From assembly GCF_000455285.1 (NCBI RefSeq), contig NZ_HG005289.1, forward strand, positions 67,765 through 131,764: DNA of 64,000 nucleotides, given 5' to 3'. Positions within the stretch are counted from its first letter, which is position 1. Each line of letters starts with the position of its first letter. Positions 1 through 9,313 of this stretch are shown in pieces. The position numbers and the translations under genes were made by a program. This DNA comes from Candidatus Stoquefichus massiliensis AP9. Lineage in GTDB: Bacteria > Bacillota_I > Bacilli_A > Erysipelotrichales > Coprobacillaceae. The notes under the pieces were generated by a model that worked only from the letters and a program-made list of their open reading frames with translations, did not search any database and was not told where the DNA came from.

Positions 1-2041
1 ATCCTGTATCAAAATCACTGCCATCAAAATAATCATATTTCCCTTTTTCTTTAGCAAGAGCACACGATGCTTCTAATGCATAATAATTGATTTTCTCATA
101 GAGTTGGTCAACAAACTCTAAATGTTCATGACTTTCAAAAGTCATGCCTAATTTCACTAACATATGATGATAGCCACTTGTTCCAAGTCCTACTGGACGA
201 TATTTTTGATTTGTTATTTTTGCATAAGGTACAGGATAATAATTTAAATCAATCACATTATCTAATGCTCTCATGACAACATGTATAATATGCTGTAACT
301 CTTTATCATTTGTCACATCAATATGTCCTAGTGTTAAAGAGGCTAAATTACAAACCACAAAATCTCCTGGTTTGGTTTTTTCAACAACAATTGTTTCTCC
401 ATTGATTTGTACTTCTTCATGTGGCAAGATTTCCATAACACTCATATTTTGAGCAATTTCACTACAAAGATTGCTACAATAAATCATTCCTTGATGAGCA
501 TTAGGATTCATACGATTCACATGATCACGATTAAAAGCAAATGGTGTCCCAGTTTCTACGAGAGATTTAATAATCAATCTAATGATATCCTTAACTGACA
601 TCACACGTTTAGAAATGCGTTTATCATCTACGCATTCATAATATTTTCTTTCCCATTCTTCACCATATGTATCTTCAAGATAGTATCCCTTCACTTCATA
701 AATTTCATGGGGACACATCATATACCATGATGCATCTAAATCGCATTTTGCCAATTTCCAAAATAAATCTGGATAACAGACAGCAGGGAAAATATCATGA
801 GCCTTCATACGATCATCACCATTATTTGTACGAATCTGTAAAAATTCTGGTAAATCACGATGCCAAGCATCTAAATAAACGGCTGCTGCTCCTTGACGCA
901 CACCTAATTGATCAACTGCAGTTGCTGTATCATTGACTAATTTTAACCAACGAATCACACCTCCAGCAGCCCCTTTAAACCCTCTAATACTGCTTCCATT
1001 GGCGCGAACTTTTCCAAAATAAAGTCCCATTCCACCACCATGCTTAGAAACCTTTGCAAAATTATCCAAACTCTTATAAATACCCGCTAATGAATCATCA
1101 ACAGTATCAATAAAACATGAACTCATCTGATGAAATGGTTTTCTAGCATTTGACATTGTGGGCGTCGCCATTGTGACTTTCAATGTACTTAAAATATCAT
1201 AAATTTCTTTTGCCCATTTGACTTTCTCTTTTTCCTTCATCGCCAAATGCATAGCTATTCCCATAAACATTTCTTGTGGTTTTTCTAAGATATCTCTATT
1301 TCTATCTTGAATCAAATAACGCTTCATAATTAATTCTAAACCACTATATGTAAAAACTTCATTTCTTTCATCTTGCATATAACTTTCTAATTCTTGAATA
1401 TCTTTATGAGAATAATGTTCTAAGATGTAATCACCATAATAATTCTCTTTAGTTAAATAAACCAATTTATCATAAAAAGAATGAATATCCATAGTTTCCA
1501 TCTTTTCATCTATTCTTTGATGAATATCATAAGTTAAGAATCTTGCTGAAATCTTTTCCCATTCAGGAGCATCTTTACTGATCAGTTCTACACTTGCTTT
1601 CATTAACATCTTAAAAGCATCATGCTGATTCATACCTACTTTATAAAATGTTTTTAATTTTATCAATAACAATTGTAGAGAATATTCAGCTTGAGGATAG
1701 TCTTTTTGTATTTTTATGAAAAGAGATTCTATGCTATCATCACTTAACATCTGCATAAGTTCATCAATAACAATTCTTAAATGATGATGCTTTTCACGAT
1801 AAAGAATATAAGCCTTTGCAACTTGTAAATAGCCATGTCGCATTAAGGCCTCTTCTACTTTATCCTGAATATATTCAACACTGGTTTTCTCTTGAATCTG
1901 ATTTTCAACATCATTTAAAATATTTTCTAAATGTTGTTGATTTATTGTTTCGTGTATTCCCTTAAATGCTTTTATAATCGCATTCTTAATTTTATGTCTA
2001 TCATAATCCTGATAAAGACCATTTCTTTTTTGTATTAACAT
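1..2041 (-). CDS. nrdA: Class Ia ribonucleotide reductase, large subunit (partial)
   Basis: Reduces ribonucleoside diphosphates to deoxyribonucleotides with a small radical subunit. About 680 N-terminal residues are present; the C-terminus, with the redox-shuttle cysteines, runs off the left edge. An ATP-cone spans roughly residues 1-90 (MLIQKRNGLYQDYDRHKIKN). The active-site regions are visible as MSSCFIDT (about residue 305) and NLCSEI (about residue 523). The ATG at 2041 is chosen because a GAAGGA site lies about 10 nt upstream; the in-frame GTG three codons earlier sits too close to it. The gene lies 80 nt after the DUF6323/DUF6179 pair in the same direction and may be cotranscribed. No small-subunit gene is in view. 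The family is certain; the Ia subclass is inferred from the sequence style. Confidence 0.93.
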   Translation of the reverse strand, partial: MLIQKRNGLYQDYDRHKIKNAIIKAFKGIHETINQQHLENILNDVENQIQEKTSVEYIQDKVEEALMRHGYLQVAKAYILYREKHHHLRIVIDELMQMLSDDSIESLFIKIQKDYPQAEYSLQLLLIKLKTFYKVGMNQHDAFKMLMKASVELISKDAPEWEKISARFLTYDIHQRIDEKMETMDIHSFYDKLVYLTKENYYGDYILEHYSHKDIQELESYMQDERNEVFTYSGLELIMKRYLIQDRNRDILEKPQEMFMGIAMHLAMKEKEKVKWAKEIYDILSTLKVTMATPTMSNARKPFHQMSSCFIDTVDDSLAGIYKSLDNFAKVSKHGGGMGLYFGKVRANGSSIRGFKGAAGGVIRWLKLVNDTATAVDQLGVRQGAAAVYLDAWHRDLPEFLQIRTNNGDDRMKAHDIFPAVCYPDLFWKLAKCDLDASWYMMCPHEIYEVKGYYLEDTYGEEWERKYYECVDDKRISKRVMSVKDIIRLIIKSLVETGTPFAFNRDHVNRMNPNAHQGMIYCSNLCSEIAQNMSVMEILPHEEVQINGETIVVEKTKPGDFVVCNLASLTLGHIDVTNDKELQHIIHVVMRALDNVIDLNYYPVPYAKITNQKYRPVGLGTSGYHHMLVKLGMTFESHEHLEFVDQLYEKINYYALEASCALAKEKGKYDYFDGSDFDTG

Positions 2042-2121
2042 TTCATCCACATCCTTCAATGCATTCTAACATATCTTAAAAAGAGTCTTCCACTCATATG
2101 CTTGAAATAAACACAGATATC

Positions 2122-3039
2122 TTAAAATGCACAAGCAACTGCTTTTTTTAGAGTATGAAATTGGTTATGTTGTTGTAAATAAGAAACCAGATCATTTAAT
2201 ATATATGTAAAATAAATCAATATCTCTTGTTGATGATGAGTTTCTAAACTCTTGATCAATATTTGAAGTTGTCTATATAAGACATCATAAAGTTCTTTTG
2301 AAGAATAAGATGATAAAACTTGATAAAGTTGATTGATTTCTTCTTGATTTTGAAATAACAAATCTTGATCAAAACCTATTAAACTTTTCATTAAAAGTTG
2401 GTTCATAAAAAGCAACGAAATATTATCAATTATTCCATCATTATAGAAACAATAGCCCTTTAAGACCTTTTCAATATCACTTTGTTGAAAACAATTTAAG
2501 AAATCATGTTCTATTTCTAAATAATGAACATATTCAATCAATCTTTCTAAACCAACTTGTTTGAAAGGATGACACGTTGGATAATCCAAAGTTAAAACAA
2601 TATCCTGACTACAATAATCAAAGTTATAAACATCAAAGAAAGCCGTTAATCCTTTTGTTATTGTTTCTTGATAAATATCTAAAGATATATTTAATTTATG
2701 ACTTTGTAATTCTTGAACTTGTAAATAGAGATTATGAACCTGTTGTAATAAGTGATAATGACTCTGTTTATAGACCTCAACGATATCCTGAGTCTCAAGC
2801 ATCTCTATCATATCTTTCATATCCATATTTCGCATATAAAAAGATAAAGTATAGAGAATAGAATCCATTAGACTTTGAGCTCTTTCTTTAGATATTGATG
2901 AATCTCCACCTGTATATCTTCTCATCTTTTCCATGAAAACTTCTATCATGCCTTGAGTCATTTTATCTTTGAGTTCAATTGGTAGAAACTCTGAATCTAA
3001 CAATTCTTCAAATGAAATGATTTTCTTAGATATCTCCAT
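2122..3039 (-). CDS. DUF6179-type protein of unknown function
   Basis: A 305-residue soluble, mostly helical protein with no signal peptide or membrane segment and no catalytic motif I can recognise. It is rich in Leu, Gln and aromatic residues and looks like a helical-repeat or scaffold protein. I associate it with the uncharacterised DUF6179 family of Firmicutes, which commonly neighbours DUF6323, as here. The start overlaps the end of the DUF6323 gene by 14 nt, so the two are translationally coupled. nrdA follows 80 nt downstream. Function is unknown; the family name is from memory and should be confirmed by a Pfam search. Confidence 0.7.
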   Translation of the reverse strand: MEISKKIISFEELLDSEFLPIELKDKMTQGMIEVFMEKMRRYTGGDSSISKERAQSLMDSILYTLSFYMRNMDMKDMIEMLETQDIVEVYKQSHYHLLQQVHNLYLQVQELQSHKLNISLDIYQETITKGLTAFFDVYNFDYCSQDIVLTLDYPTCHPFKQVGLERLIEYVHYLEIEHDFLNCFQQSDIEKVLKGYCFYNDGIIDNISLLFMNQLLMKSLIGFDQDLLFQNQEEINQLYQVLSSYSSKELYDVLYRQLQILIKSLETHHQQEILIYFTYILNDLVSYLQQHNQFHTLKKAVACAF

Positions 3040-3487
3040 ATGCTAACCCCTCATAAATATCATTTCTACTATTTAAATCGTCCATTAATGTATCCAACTG
3101 TTCCTCTGATAAATAATATAACGACCCTTGACAACACCCATCAAATGCCAGCTTCATATAATGAATAATCTCTTTATCAGTTAAATAATCTTCAGTTGCA
3201 TCTCGATAATAATAGAAAATTTCTAAAAGTTGATTGATTGTTTCTACATAGTTATATTTATGAATAAATAAACTATCACAAAACTCATTGATGATTTGTT
3301 GTAAGATTGTTGAATGAAATTCTACCCTCCCAACATCTTGTAAAACTTTATGTTGCATTTCTAATAAACCTTCAACATCTTGTGGTGTGAGAGTCAATCC
3401 ATACTGTATCGACAGCTCATTACACTTCATAATCTGATTGATTTCTTCCTCTTTTTTAACAACTTGTAACTGCATAATTTTATCCAT
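3026..3487 (-). CDS. DUF6323-type protein of unknown function
   Basis: A 153-residue soluble helical protein (MDKIMQLQVVKKEEEINQIM at the N-terminus). The reading frame opens further upstream, but the ATG at 3487 has a strong GGGAGG ribosome site 7-8 nt away, while the upstream extension is low-complexity AT-rich sequence. It is first in a coupled pair with the DUF6179 gene, whose start lies inside its 3' end. Upstream, TTGTCA-N17-TATTAA or TATAAT near 3500-3540 could supply a promoter. No function is known to me; obligate pairing suggests a two-component complex. Confidence 0.7.
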   Translation of the reverse strand: MDKIMQLQVVKKEEEINQIMKCNELSIQYGLTLTPQDVEGLLEMQHKVLQDVGRVEFHSTILQQIINEFCDSLFIHKYNYVETINQLLEIFYYYRDATEDYLTDKEIIHYMKLAFDGCCQGSLYYLSEEQLDTLMDDLNSRNDIYEGLAYGDI

Positions 3488-3652
3488 ATATTTTCCTCCC
3501 TTATACTTAATACACCTATTATATGAAAATGACAAGACTTGAAAAAACAGCCATTTTGTGGTATGATAAAGGTACAAATGAAGACAAATATATAAAATAT
3601 ATTCAAGCAACACTTAAATAAAGAGTTGTTTTTTTATTTTCATCATTCAACA

Positions 3653-3680
3653 GAAAAAGGGATAGTTTCATTCTATCCCA
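3653..3680 (-). terminator. Rho-independent terminator of the surface-protein gene
   Basis: On the minus strand a perfect 7-bp stem (GGGATAG/CTATCCC) with a 7-nt loop is followed by TTTTTC. It sits just after the stop codon of the 1167-aa surface protein and upstream of the DUF6323 promoter region, so it separates the two transcripts. Confidence 0.8.
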
Positions 3681-3687
3681 AAATAGA

Positions 3688-6600
3688 TCAATTATATTTT
3701 TTGTGTTTGAATATCATACACATAATTAACAATGAAGATATTGCTAACATAAGAATAAGATAATTTATAGATGTTGCATCATCTGATATAACTATATCAT
3801 AATTATTTTTTTGATTCATAATATTTTTATCAGCTATGCCATCTCCGTTTGTATCAATATTGTAATCTGCAATGAAGTCACCATTCACATCTATATTTAT
3901 ATCTGGTTTCCCATCGCCATCTATATCAATATTGATGTCTGCTTTACCATCACCATCTACATCTATATTGATATCTGCTTTTCCATCACCATCCACATCT
4001 ATATTAATATCAGATTTGCCATCACCATTTATATCTATATTAATATTTGTGATATTAAACTGTGTTTCTAATGATGATTCATAATTTCCATTTCCTTTAA
4101 TAACAACTGTTGCTACTCCAACATTCACATTATTCTTATATTCTACAGTATAATCGACACCTTCTATAAGAAGTTTATCACCATCTTTTACAACTATAGG
4201 TGGCTTGATTTCACTTCCTGTATATGGATGATTTGGTATTTTTTCTACTGTTAATTTCTCATCATTATTATTTAATTTTTTTGGTAATATAGATGCTTCA
4301 TCTTTCACATCTATATATGATGTTTTCTCACCATTTGGTTGTTCAAAATAATATTTCTTTGCAAGTTCTTCACTTAATAATATCTTTGCTTGAGCATCAA
4401 CATATTTACCGACATCTTTTTTTGGAAAAGTAGCAATAATTTCAATATTATTTATAAAATCTTGGAGATCTTCTTTTGCTATTCCTAAAAGTTTCAGAGT
4501 TTGATAATCTATTGATGCACTACGATTTCCATCATAATATTTATCCAATATATCAAGCCACTCACAAGTCAATTTTTTCTTTCCTGCATGCACTGTAATA
4601 TTTTGTGTTGCATCATTATATGCTCCATTTCCTGGTCTTGTCACAGTGATGACTGCTTCTCCTGGCCCTACAATATGGACATTTCCATCTTTATCTACTC
4701 TTAAAACATCTTCATTTGATGAACTGTAGATTGGTTTATTATCTGTATCTCCACCCTCAAGTTTGAGATGAAAGTCATCTCCATAAATCTTATCTAATAT
4801 ATCCCCAGGTGCTACAACTCTATTTTCTGACATATCAGTTACCTTAATTGGTGTTCCACCTTTATTTATATCCCCTTGATTGACGGGTGTCACTTGAATC
4901 TTTTCTGAATCTACCTTGCTTTCCTTATAGTTTGTTCCTCCTAAATATTCTACAGTGATAACCTGTTCTCCATTCTTACTATATTTCCCTCCATCATCTG
5001 TTGGTGTCCATTTCATAATTGCCATGCTTTGTTCAAACCCAGCCCCATTAGAATTTGGGGCTTTGACTAATTCTACTGGATCTCCATATTTCTCACCATT
5101 GATATAAAATTGTACTTTTCCAGTTGGTGCCTTACATGTTAAAGCTTCCTTGTTATTGGGAGAAACATAGGCAGTCAATTCTATTTCTTGATCTGCAGCA
5201 ATTTCATTCTTACTTCTCTTCACCTCTGTATTAATGATACTATCTGCTTTCACAATTTCAGCGTATTTGTAATAAGCACGATGGCCCCAAAAACTATCTT
5301 TAAAACCTATAGAATTTGCATATTCTGTTGAAGTGATAATAAGTTGATATTTCCCTACATTGGCATTTGTACCTGATATAATTTCCTCTGAGCCAGACGG
5401 TTCAAGTGTCTCACTGTCTAACAATTGTGATTGAATAGACATTTTACTGATATCTGTTAACTGTCCATTTGTTGGTATAGGAACATTTATACCTCCAGCA
5501 ATGGCGGAATTTAAGAAATTGTGTTGTTGCTGGGCAGTAAAACTTAATCCATCATATCTCTTATAAAGACGATCAGATTCATTAATAATTGAATTATCTA
5601 CAGAAAATGTCACATATTGCTTTAAGATAGAATCTTGCTTAGCATCAGTAACAAAGAATGAATCCATTGGAATTTCCTTACCATCACTACCTTTAATTCC
5701 TAAATCCACACGTACTTCTGTTGCTGATCCACTTTCAGGAAGCCAAAAATATAGTCCACCTTTTTCATCTGTGTATGATGGCATTCCATAATTTGTTTCT
5801 ACACCATTGATAGACATTTTCATACTGTCTACAAGAGTATCAGGAAGATTGTAACCTTTCAAATCAATTTTAGTCATAAAAACCTTAGTTGTCATTTCCA
5901 AATTACCCCAAGCATAAGTATCACCATTATTTTTACCTTGAAATTTACCTGGGCCAGAGAGACGGATTGAACCACCAGTAACAATAACATCACCTCCCAA
6001 TCCACCAATATCATAAAAACCTGATTTGGAAACTGGTAATAATGTTCCTCCAGTGATTTTGATTGTCTTTCCTATATTCGTACTTTGACATCCTTGTCCA
6101 AAAGCATTACTATGTGTGAATCCTTCTGCTCTTAGATATCCTCCATTTATATTCATGTCCCCTGCAATTGTTGACTTTGGGGTTTTACATAATATAGCAT
6201 CTGTCAAAGTATATGTCACTGATTTATTTGACATACCACCACAATATGTACATCCTCCACCAAATCCAGCACCATGGAATGATCCATAAGCTTCTATATT
6301 TCCACCATTAACAGTTGTTATTGTTCCACCACCAGCATGTCCCCCACCTATTCCAGCACCAGCTCCATAAGTCTGGTCATTAGGTCCATATGCTCGAGCT
6401 ATAATCTGTCCACCATTAAATGTCATATTTCCGCTATTTTCAATTGCTGCTCCACCAATTGCAGATGCACGATAACCACCATTAACTATAAGCTGACCCG
6501 GATTTGAACTATCTAGTATTGTTAAACGATCACCTTTTTGTACTTTGGTACCATCCATTAAGGTTACATCTCTTGAAACCCTCCCTTGTTCTGGAGCAAC

Positions 6601-7191
6601 AAAATTTCCATTAATATCTACATTTCTACGTTCATCATCTATAGTTAGAGACGATCCTTCTCCACATCGCAATCCTGGCAAATGAGCAGTTGCATTTGTT
6701 GTTGCCTGTAACGAATTATGGCTTCCATCAGCCAATGTCAGATGTAAAGATGTTGGATTTCCTATATTGGTTGGAATATTTACTGGAAGACTACCATTAA
6801 TATTAACATTATTAAATGTCAAGTCTGCATGATTGCCTGGTTCAATATATATTCCCGATGTTGTTGTTTGAGATGTTGATAGAGTTAATGGAGTGGATGT
6901 CTTAATTATTAATGCTTTCACAACAAGATTTTTGATACCACCACTTTTAGGAATATCCTTATCAGTAACTGCACTTTCATTAATACCATATCCTTGTATA
7001 TAATATGTGACATCTCCATATTCATAATCAATACCATAGGTACCACCAGTCACAATAAAATCACCTATATTATTCTGATTGGCAGCTTTAATACCATACT
7101 TCGTTACGTATGTAATAGAAATTGCAACAACGACAAATATAATAAATGATAATTTTTTATAGTGCTGTAATAAGTTATACTTCAATCTCAT
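3688..7191 (-). CDS. Large repeat-bearing cell-surface protein with Ig-like domains
   Basis: An 1167-residue exported protein, probably an adhesin or surface sensor. An N-terminal signal or anchor segment covers about residues 13-33. Residues about 60-420 are Gly-rich with recurring GG-x-I and GAGIGGG patterns, resembling the beta-helix-like carbohydrate-binding region of Firmicutes surface proteins. Ig-like (Big_2/Big_3/MBG) modules follow; one near the C-terminus has the typical YTGSEIKPPIVVKDG start. Six acidic 12-residue repeats come next, then a hydrophobic segment of about 20 residues and the tail KHKKYN. The tail has the shape of a sortase signal but no LPxTG motif. The ATG has no clear ribosome site; a 9-codon ORF (7209..7238) with a good AAAGGA site lies just upstream, so coupling is possible. 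Ligand unknown. Confidence 0.82.
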   Translation of the reverse strand: MRLKYNLLQHYKKLSFIIFVVVAISITYVTKYGIKAANQNNIGDFIVTGGTYGIDYEYGDVTYYIQGYGINESAVTDKDIPKSGGIKNLVVKALIIKTSTPLTLSTSQTTTSGIYIEPGNHADLTFNNVNINGSLPVNIPTNIGNPTSLHLTLADGSHNSLQATTNATAHLPGLRCGEGSSLTIDDERRNVDINGNFVAPEQGRVSRDVTLMDGTKVQKGDRLTILDSSNPGQLIVNGGYRASAIGGAAIENSGNMTFNGGQIIARAYGPNDQTYGAGAGIGGGHAGGGTITTVNGGNIEAYGSFHGAGFGGGCTYCGGMSNKSVTYTLTDAILCKTPKSTIAGDMNINGGYLRAEGFTHSNAFGQGCQSTNIGKTIKITGGTLLPVSKSGFYDIGGLGGDVIVTGGSIRLSGPGKFQGKNNGDTYAWGNLEMTTKVFMTKIDLKGYNLPDTLVDSMKMSINGVETNYGMPSYTDEKGGLYFWLPESGSATEVRVDLGIKGSDGKEIPMDSFFVTDAKQDSILKQYVTFSVDNSIINESDRLYKRYDGLSFTAQQQHNFLNSAIAGGINVPIPTNGQLTDISKMSIQSQLLDSETLEPSGSEEIISGTNANVGKYQLIITSTEYANSIGFKDSFWGHRAYYKYAEIVKADSIINTEVKRSKNEIAADQEIELTAYVSPNNKEALTCKAPTGKVQFYINGEKYGDPVELVKAPNSNGAGFEQSMAIMKWTPTDDGGKYSKNGEQVITVEYLGGTNYKESKVDSEKIQVTPVNQGDINKGGTPIKVTDMSENRVVAPGDILDKIYGDDFHLKLEGGDTDNKPIYSSSNEDVLRVDKDGNVHIVGPGEAVITVTRPGNGAYNDATQNITVHAGKKKLTCEWLDILDKYYDGNRSASIDYQTLKLLGIAKEDLQDFINNIEIIATFPKKDVGKYVDAQAKILLSEELAKKYYFEQPNGEKTSYIDVKDEASILPKKLNNNDEKLTVEKIPNHPYTGSEIKPPIVVKDGDKLLIEGVDYTVEYKNNVNVGVATVVIKGNGNYESSLETQFNITNINIDINGDGKSDINIDVDGDGKADINIDVDGDGKADINIDIDGDGKPDINIDVNGDFIADYNIDTNGDGIADKNIMNQKNNYDIVISDDATSINYLILMLAISSLLIMCMIFKHKKYN
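3829..4044 (-). repeat. Six in-frame 36-nt repeats encoding acidic DxDGDGKxD units
   Basis: A 36-nt period repeated six times inside the surface-protein gene. It encodes variants of INIDVDGDGKAD, in which the spaced Asp/Asn residues resemble EF-hand or thrombospondin type-3 calcium-binding loops. The two central units are identical in protein and nearly so in DNA, while the outer units have diverged. Calcium binding is inferred from the residue pattern. The repeat may rigidify the stalk between the Ig-like modules and the C-terminal anchor. Confidence 0.88.
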
Positions 7192-7270
7192 GATTCATTA
7201 ACTGTATGTTACTTACTTTTAGCAGATATAAGTTTCATACTTTTCCTTTCACTAATATATTTATAAATCT

Positions 7271-7444
7271 TTATAAAATAAATATTGGTCCATCTCTACT
7301 TTTATAAATACTAAAATCTATAAAAGCAAAGTCTTTGATATGATAATCAAAGAATGTTTTTGTCGTTTTAAAAAAAATTGCAATGAATACATTCCAAACG
7401 AAACATAGAAATTGTTTCACCTTTTTAAAATACTTATTAATCAT
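7271..7444 (-). CDS. Small basic hydrophobic protein, 57 aa, unknown
   Basis: A 57-codon frame (MINKYFKKVKQFLCFVWNVF at the start) with an excellent AAGGAG site 6 nt before its ATG. The first 10 residues are Lys-rich, followed by a hydrophobic and aromatic stretch, so it could be a small membrane peptide. It lies in the leader region of the large surface-protein gene, after a terminator hairpin and 80 nt before that gene's start. It has no homolog I recognise. The ribosome site supports translation; a regulatory or leader-peptide role is inference. Confidence 0.5.
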   Translation of the reverse strand: MINKYFKKVKQFLCFVWNVFIAIFFKTTKTFFDYHIKDFAFIDFSIYKSRDGPIFIL

Positions 7445-7479
7445 ATCATTCTCCTTTCCTCGTACTTCAAAGTAGACAA

Positions 7480-7507
7480 AAAAAGAGCAGAGAATTATCT
7501 TCTCTGC
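7480..7507 (-). terminator. Terminator hairpin in the leader of the surface-protein unit
   Basis: A perfect 8-bp stem (GCAGAGAA/TTCTCTGC) with a 5-nt loop, followed on the minus strand by TCTTTTTTTG. It lies 36 nt before the 57-codon ORF and downstream of a candidate promoter near 7606, so it may attenuate the surface-protein transcript instead of ending the 7688..8122 gene. GTAGAC at about 7573 could pair with GTCTAC just after the T-run and compete with the terminator. Confidence 0.75.
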
Positions 7508-7605
7508 CTTATGGTTTTAACAAATTCTATTTGATTTATTTATGATTTTAGCATATATAAATAGTCTTTTAAAGTCTACTATTACGAACTTTTATTAACG
7601 CTTTC

Positions 7606-7634
7606 ATTATAACATAGTTTTAGAATTATTTGTA
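7606..7634 (-). promoter_or_regulatory. Candidate promoter for the surface-protein unit
   Basis: A perfect TATAAT at 7606-7611 on the minus strand, with a weak TACAAA 17 nt upstream. Its transcript would start about 100 nt before the terminator hairpin and read into the 57-codon ORF and surface-protein gene. The weak -35 limits confidence. Confidence 0.35.
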
Positions 7635-7687
7635 TTATTTTGGAAAAAATTGATTCTAACACATCTTTTTTATTAATACAATTTATA

Positions 7688-8122
7688 TTATTTAAGTGGA
7701 ATACAGAATTCACACAAATGATTCTTGATTTTGTTCATAGCATAGCGTTCAAGAATTGGTTTCTTTTCATCAATTGATAGATTTTCTGCCAGCTTTGGAA
7801 TTTGAATCCAAAAATCCTGGACACCTTGAGCAGTATGAGGTACTTCAAATATTGCATATTTTCCATCATCAATTAATCGACTTGGCAAAATATCATTTTC
7901 AGTTTCATCAACAATAAGACCTACATCATATCGCAACTGATCAGCAGGAACAATTTGAGGATTATCTAATGCAATCCCTAAAATAACTGATTGATCATTT
8001 AATAAATGATTATCTTTTAGAAACTGTTTAAAAGTCTCCATTAACTCTTTATTTTTGAGTCCATATTCACCAACATGACGCATATAAATCATAGTCACAT
8101 TCTTAAATTCTTCAATTTTCAT
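7688..8122 (-). CDS. GyrI-like small-molecule-binding protein
   Basis: A 144-residue single-domain protein of the GyrI-like/AraC effector-binding (SbmC, SHS2) superfamily. N-terminal MKIEEFKNVTMIYMRHVGEY matches the family's first strand with its conserved arginine and following glycine, and LPSRLIDDGKYAIFEVP matches the region where these domains place 'G-x-Y-A-x-F'. Stand-alone members bind amphipathic or cationic small molecules; here the ligand is unknown. It is divergent from the epimerase gene and has its own ribosome site (GGAG, 8 nt from ATG). Confidence 0.82.
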   Translation of the reverse strand: MKIEEFKNVTMIYMRHVGEYGLKNKELMETFKQFLKDNHLLNDQSVILGIALDNPQIVPADQLRYDVGLIVDETENDILPSRLIDDGKYAIFEVPHTAQGVQDFWIQIPKLAENLSIDEKKPILERYAMNKIKNHLCEFCIPLK

Positions 8123-8310
8123 AATCTTATTCTCCTATTCTTCATAGTTGATGTCGACTTCAACATAATCATCGTAAATCCTATTCAAATGATTTTCAAG
8201 AAAATTTTTAAAAAATATTGATATATATACCATATACATTGAATTGATTGCTTATAAATGATTATCCAATTATAATATATATATCTTATGAAAATCTAAG
8301 GAGAATAATT

Positions 8311-9192
8311 ATGAATGTATTGGTTTTTGGAGGTACACGTTATTTTGGTGTTCATTTAGTCAACAAATTAATTAAGAAAGGATATCATATCACAATTGCT
8401 ACAAGAGGAATGACACCTGACTCTTTTGGAACAAGTGTAGAAAGAATACATGTAGATCGTTATGATACCAATCAATTAAAAGATATATTTAAGGATAAAG
8501 AATTTGATATTGTTTATGATAATCTAGCGTACTCATCTCAGGATATTGAAACTCTTTTCAATTCTTTACATTGTCATCGTTATATCCTAACATCATCAAA
8601 TGCGGTTTATCCTTTTCAATTAAATACAAAGGAAGATGATTTCATAGCAGCTCATCATGTTTTAAAAATGGGTGTAAGGAGTTCATTTTCTTATGATGAA
8701 GGGAAACGTCAGGCTGAAAGTGCTATCGTCCAGTTACATCCACAACAGAAAACAACAAGAGTTCGTTTTCCAGTTGTATTAGGAAGAGATGACTATACAA
8801 AACGTTTGTATTTTTATGTTGAACATATTTTCAAAGGTGTTCCTATGTATATAGATGAATTCACAACATCATTCAATTTCATATCCTCGCATGATGCTGG
8901 TGCTTTTTTGGCTTATTTAAGTGATAAAGATATATTTGAAGCCATAAATGCATGTAGCCCACAGTCCATAACATTACAAGAAATTTTCGATTATATTGAA
9001 GACCATACTGGTAAAAAAGCTATAATAACATCTGATGGAGATAAGGCACCATTTAATGATATACAGTCACATAGTTTAAATGTAAAAAAAGCTCAAGATA
9101 CCGGTTTTCATTTCACTCCATTATCTGATTGGTTATTCCCGCTTATTGACTTTTATATTTGCCAGATATCAAAAGATGAACATAATATTTAA
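8311..9192 (+). CDS. NAD-dependent epimerase/dehydratase-family protein
   Basis: A 293-residue extended SDR-type protein with an N-terminal Rossmann motif (MNVLVFGGTRYFG), a strand and turn with TRG for cofactor ribose binding, and a YDEGKRQAE segment matching the catalytic Tyr-x3-Lys of the family (here Tyr followed by DEGK). The true start is the ATG at 8311 with AAGGAG 7 nt upstream; an upstream in-frame extension has no ribosome site. It stands alone between two minus-strand units. Similar proteins act on nucleotide sugars or as mRNA-binding homologues; the substrate cannot be assigned. Confidence 0.82.
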   Translation: MNVLVFGGTRYFGVHLVNKLIKKGYHITIATRGMTPDSFGTSVERIHVDRYDTNQLKDIFKDKEFDIVYDNLAYSSQDIETLFNSLHCHRYILTSSNAVYPFQLNTKEDDFIAAHHVLKMGVRSSFSYDEGKRQAESAIVQLHPQQKTTRVRFPVVLGRDDYTKRLYFYVEHIFKGVPMYIDEFTTSFNFISSHDAGAFLAYLSDKDIFEAINACSPQSITLQEIFDYIEDHTGKKAIITSDGDKAPFNDIQSHSLNVKKAQDTGFHFTPLSDWLFPLIDFYICQISKDEHNI

Positions 9193-9282
9193 AAGTATTT
9201 TTACAATGACTATCCAACATAGCTCTATATGAGGAATGGACAAAAACTCATTTCTGTTCCTTACTATAAAGCTTTTTTTATG

Positions 9283-9313
9283 AAAAAGGCATAAGTTAAA
9301 TGAACTTATACCT
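9283..9313 (-). terminator. Terminator of the molybdenum-hydroxylase operon
   Basis: On the minus strand an ATAAGTT/AACTTAT stem, extended by AGG/CCT across one mismatch, with a 5-nt loop, runs into TTTTTC. The stop codon of the MocA-like gene lies inside the stem, so this ends the long operon. Confidence 0.8.

Noticed and set aside
407-936. Two plus-strand frames
   Set aside because: Antisense to nrdA, which is well conserved and continuous there.
3688-3780. LPxTG sorting signal
   Set aside because: The tail has a hydrophobic segment and basic end but no LPxTG or close variant.
3829-4044. CRISPR-like regular 36-nt period
   Set aside because: The units are contiguous, without spacers, and are in frame with a protein gene.
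3811-4084. Two plus-strand frames over the repeats of the surface protein
   Set aside because: Antisense shadows of the 36-nt repeat; composition follows from its period.
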